This document shows, piece by piece, positions 61,706-64,000 of a stretch of 64,000 nucleotides of DNA. This DNA comes from Streptomyces sp. NBC_01304 (GTDB lineage Bacteria > Actinomycetota > Actinomycetes > Streptomycetales > Streptomycetaceae), in assembly GCF_035975855.1 (NCBI RefSeq), contig NZ_CP109055.1, positions 2,046,001-2,110,000 on the forward strand, written 5' to 3'. Made by a program: the position numbers and the translations under genes. Under the pieces are notes generated by a model. It was not told where the DNA came from. It saw only the letters and a program-made list of their open reading frames with translations, and did not search any database. Each line of letters starts with the position of its first letter. Position 1 is the first letter of the stretch.

Positions 61706-62590
61706 TCAGATGACAGGAGGTCGGCCCAGTCGGGTCAGCCGCCACACCGTACGCCACTTCATGGGGCGCCTGGGCCCGCAGGGGGTGGTCCAGCCCTCCT
61801 TGAAGCCGCCGAACCAGGCCTTGAGGGCGGGCCGGGAGGGCCGCCGGACCAGGGTGAGCAGCATCCAGACCCCGAGGTAGACGGGGACCAGCGGGGCGGG
61901 GAGGTTGCGGCGGGCCAGCCAGACGCGGTTGCGGGCGACCATCCGGTGGTAGACCGCGTGCCGTGAGGGGGCCGTGGTGGGGTGGTTCAGGACCATGTCG
62001 GACCGGTAGTCGATCATCCAGCCGGCGTCGAGGGCCCGCCAGGCCAGATCGGTCTCCTCATGGGCGTAGAAGAAGTCGTCGGGCAGCCCGCCGACCTCTT
62101 GGAACACCTTGGTGCGGACGGCGTTGGCGCCGCCCAGGAAGGTGGTGACGCGGGAGTTGCGCATCGGGTCGGAGGCCCGCAGCCGCGGCACGTGCCGGCG
62201 CTGGGTCTCGCCGGTGTCCGGGTCGGCGATGCGGAAGCTGATGATGCCCAGCTTCGGGTCCGCCGTGAAGGCCTTGCGGCACAGCTCGGCGGTGTCGGTG
62301 TTCGGGAGCAGGCCGTCGTCGTCCAGGAAGAGCAGGACGTCGACGTCCCGGCCCCTCTCGCCGAAGGCCTCGATGCCTATGTTGCGGCCGCCGGGGATGC
62401 CCAGGTTCTCGGGCAGCTCGACGGTGCGTACGCCCGCGGGGACGTCCGGCACCGGGGAGCCGTTGCCGACCACGACCACCTCGACGCGGTCGCCGTCCTG
62501 CTTGGCGACCGAGTCGAGGAGGGCGCGGAGCTCGTCGGGGCGGTTACCCATGGTGATGATCACCGCTCCGACCTTCAGCTGGTCGGTCAC
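61706..62590 (-). CDS. GT2-family glycosyltransferase
   Basis: The 294-residue enzyme begins with the GT-A opening VGAVIITMGNRPDELRALLDSV and has the acidic motif LLFLDDDG at 87-94, which binds the sugar-nucleotide metal, and HEETDLAWRA further on as the catalytic region. GT2 enzymes add one sugar to an acceptor. The GTG start (62590) overlaps the stop of the phosphatidyltransferase gene as GTGA (62587-62590). It probably builds the polymer or lipid head group exported by the ABC pair. Confidence 0.92.
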   Translation of the reverse strand: MTDQLKVGAVIITMGNRPDELRALLDSVAKQDGDRVEVVVVGNGSPVPDVPAGVRTVELPENLGIPGGRNIGIEAFGERGRDVDVLLFLDDDGLLPNTDTAELCRKAFTADPKLGIISFRIADPDTGETQRRHVPRLRASDPMRNSRVTTFLGGANAVRTKVFQEVGGLPDDFFYAHEETDLAWRALDAGWMIDYRSDMVLNHPTTAPSRHAVYHRMVARNRVWLARRNLPAPLVPVYLGVWMLLTLVRRPSRPALKAWFGGFKEGWTTPCGPRRPMKWRTVWRLTRLGRPPVI

Positions 62591-63366
62591 TTGAGCCTGC
62601 TCGAGGCCAGGATGGACACGAGGTGCAGCAGGGTCTGCAGCAGGGCGATGCCGGCCAGTACGGCCACGCCGAGGCGCGAGAAGTACAGGTCTCCGCGGGC
62701 CTGGTCCACGATCGCGAGGACGAGGATCAGCAGGGACGCCTCGATGCCGAGGATGAGCCGGTGGAACTTCAGGGCCGATGCGGCCCTGCGGGCCAGGGCC
62801 ATGCCGGACGAGCTGATCTCGGCGGCGGACTCCTGGACCACGGGCTTGTTCGCCTGGTGCCGGGCCACTCCGACCAGGTCCGTCTCGGACTTGATCAGAA
62901 TGGCGCCGAGCGCGGCGAGCGTCCCGAGGAACGCCCACAGCCAGTCGATGCGCCCCTCGCCCCAGATGTCGGCGGCGCGCAGGCCGAAGCCGACCAGGAC
63001 AGCGGCGTCGCAGATGTAGGCGGCGACGCGGTCCAGGTAGACACCGGCGAGCGAGTACTGCTTCTTGTAGCGGGCCAGCTCACCGTCGACGCAGTCGAAC
63101 AGCAGGTAGAGCTGGACCATCAGCACGCCGAGCACGGCGCCCCAGATGCCAGGCACGAGCAGGACCGGAGCGGCCAGGGCGGCCGCGACGGTCATCACGT
63201 AGGTCACCTGGTTCGGCGTGACCTTCGTGTTCACCAGGTGCCGGTCGATGCGCAGGGAGATCTCGCGCATGTAGAGCCGGCCGGCCCAGTGCTCACCACT
63301 GCGCCGGTCCTTCACACCCGGGGGGTGAACGACCGGGCGGAGCTCAGCTACCGATGGTTTTTGCAT
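62587..63366 (-). CDS. CDP-alcohol phosphatidyltransferase with incomplete Asp motif
   Basis: The 259-residue membrane enzyme has about six hydrophobic segments and the family motif beginning DCVDGELARYKKQ (Asp 91, Asp 94, Gly 95, Ala 98, Arg 99), continuing G108 and D112. The fourth aspartate of the consensus, at residue 116, is alanine (LDRVAAY), and no nearby Asp can replace it in register. The family joins a CDP-activated alcohol to a phosphoalcohol such as glycerol or inositol phosphate. Its neighbours suggest an unusual phosphoglycan or lipid head group. It overlaps the G1P-dehydrogenase gene by 23 bases, so it is in the same operon. Confidence 0.88.
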   Translation of the reverse strand: MQKPSVAELRPVVHPPGVKDRRSGEHWAGRLYMREISLRIDRHLVNTKVTPNQVTYVMTVAAALAAPVLLVPGIWGAVLGVLMVQLYLLFDCVDGELARYKKQYSLAGVYLDRVAAYICDAAVLVGFGLRAADIWGEGRIDWLWAFLGTLAALGAILIKSETDLVGVARHQANKPVVQESAAEISSSGMALARRAASALKFHRLILGIEASLLILVLAIVDQARGDLYFSRLGVAVLAGIALLQTLLHLVSILASSRLK

Positions 63367-64000
63367 AGTCGGCGTATGCGTCCCTGATCTGATCGGCGTT
63401 GAGGTTGAGGTGCTCGAGGATCGTGTAGCGGCCGGGACGCGTCTGCGGGGCGAAGAGCACCGCGTCCACGAGGTCCTGGTCGCTGTAGCCCATCTCCTCC
63501 GCGAGGACCGGCAGCCCGTGCCGGCGCAGCGTCGCGACCATTTCCTTCGCGACGTCGTGGTCACCGCGCAGGAACGTGGCGAACGCTCCGCCGAACCCGC
63601 ACTGCTCTCCGTGCTGCGCGTTGCGCTTGGGGAAGAGCAGGTCGAAGGCGTGGCAGATCTCGTGGCAGGCGCCGGAGGCGGGCCTCGAGTCGCCGGCCAC
63701 GGACATCGCGAGACCGCACATCACCAGGGACTCGGCGAGCACGCTGAGGAATTCGTCGTCGCCGATGCCGCCCGGGTGCCGCAGCACCGCGTGCGCGGCC
63801 TGGCGGGCCATGGCGGCGGCCAGGCCGTCGACCTGCTCGCCGTTTACCTCGTGGGAAAGCTCCCAGTCGGCGACGGCGGAGATCTTGCAGATGACGTCGC
63901 CGATGCCGGCCCGGACGAACCGTGCCGGGGCGTCCCGGATGACGTCCAGGTCGATGACCACGCCGATCGGGTTCGGCACACCGTACGAACCACGGCCGGC
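63344..64000 (-). CDS. G1P-dehydrogenase (EgsA/AraM)-like enzyme, 5' end beyond window
   Basis: Only the last 218 or so residues are in the window; the gene continues past 64000. The fold is that of sn-glycerol-1-phosphate dehydrogenase: VPNPIGVVIDLDVI, GIGDVICKISAVADWELS, SLVMCGLAMSVAGDSRPASGACHEICHAFDLL with the metal-binding histidines, then HGEQCGFGGAF with another metal histidine. Such enzymes make G1P from dihydroxyacetone phosphate, rare in bacteria, though related dehydroquinate-synthase-like enzymes make other polyols. Downstream genes encode a CDP-alcohol transferase, a glycosyltransferase and an exporter, so the product is probably an alcohol phosphate for a surface polymer. Confidence 0.82.
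   Translation of the reverse strand, partial: AGRGSYGVPNPIGVVIDLDVIRDAPARFVRAGIGDVICKISAVADWELSHEVNGEQVDGLAAAMARQAAHAVLRHPGGIGDDEFLSVLAESLVMCGLAMSVAGDSRPASGACHEICHAFDLLFPKRNAQHGEQCGFGGAFATFLRGDHDVAKEMVATLRRHGLPVLAEEMGYSDQDLVDAVLFAPQTRPGRYTILEHLNLNADQIRDAYADYAKTIGS

Overview
The window is a piece of a very GC-rich actinobacterial chromosome, almost certainly Streptomyces. Third codon positions are nearly all G or C and GTG starts are common. The window holds a conservon (CvnA-D), a tRNA-Pro(GGG), a c-di-AMP riboswitch in front of a LysM/M23 hydrolase, and the complete Streptomyces-type hopanoid cluster.

Layout. (a) 1-8.4 kb looks like accessory DNA. It carries a membrane-anchored STAND ATPase with WD40 repeats, a DUF6215-like membrane protein, a two-S1-domain protein and other small hypotheticals, then the 3' half of a tRNA-Ser (a likely attachment-site scar), a decayed IS110-type transposase tail and an intact tRNA-Pro. 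(b) 8.5-11.8 kb: a split transketolase behind a MerR-type promoter, a YjbR-like protein and an alpha/beta hydrolase. (c) 11.9-24.4 kb: a sugar or sugar-acid catabolic region tied together by LacI-type palindromes. It contains a secreted ThuA/sorbosone-dehydrogenase/PKD protein with a Tat-exported sugar isomerase, an NMT1-type ABC importer, the LacI regulator, an enolase-superfamily enzyme, a truncated Gfo/Idh/MocA gene and a DUF2264 protein. (d) 24.7-30.2 kb: an acyl-CoA-dehydrogenase-like protein, then a GAF protein and a conservon transcribed leftward. (e) 30.6-45.8 kb: housekeeping-style single genes, namely a six-hairpin glycosidase/phosphorylase-like enzyme, a metallo-beta-lactamase-fold hydrolase, a PPOX enzyme, an AhpD-like protein, a glutamate dehydrogenase with a TetR regulator, SIMPL, PH-domain and SGNH proteins, the riboswitch-controlled M23 peptidase, an alpha-galactosidase and a tyrosine phosphatase. 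(f) 45.8-59.6 kb: the hopanoid operon, read right to left, as hpnC-hpnD-small ORF-hpnE-prenyl synthase-shc-hpnG-hpnH-ispG-dxs-hpnO, followed by an XRE/cupin regulator and a DUF6126-like small membrane protein. (g) 59.9-64 kb: a surface glycopolymer/phosphoglycolipid cluster, with a G1P-dehydrogenase-like enzyme (cut by the window edge), a CDP-alcohol phosphatidyltransferase, a GT2 glycosyltransferase and an ABC-2 exporter.

How the parts work together. The hopanoid operon carries its own MEP-pathway enzymes (dxs, ispG) and prenyl synthase. These feed squalene formation (HpnC/D/E), cyclisation (Shc) and side-chain building (HpnH, HpnG, HpnO). Several junctions are 4-bp start/stop overlaps, including both ends of a 50-codon ORF between hpnD and hpnE. 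Points most worth a second look are that micro-ORF, the LacI-linked catabolic set, the tRNA-Ser scar beside the STAND ATPase, a prenyl/alcohol transferase lacking its fourth motif aspartate, and four short tandem-repeat arrays, three of which run across stop codons. Product calls come from reading the sequence and from memory of the families; no searches were run.
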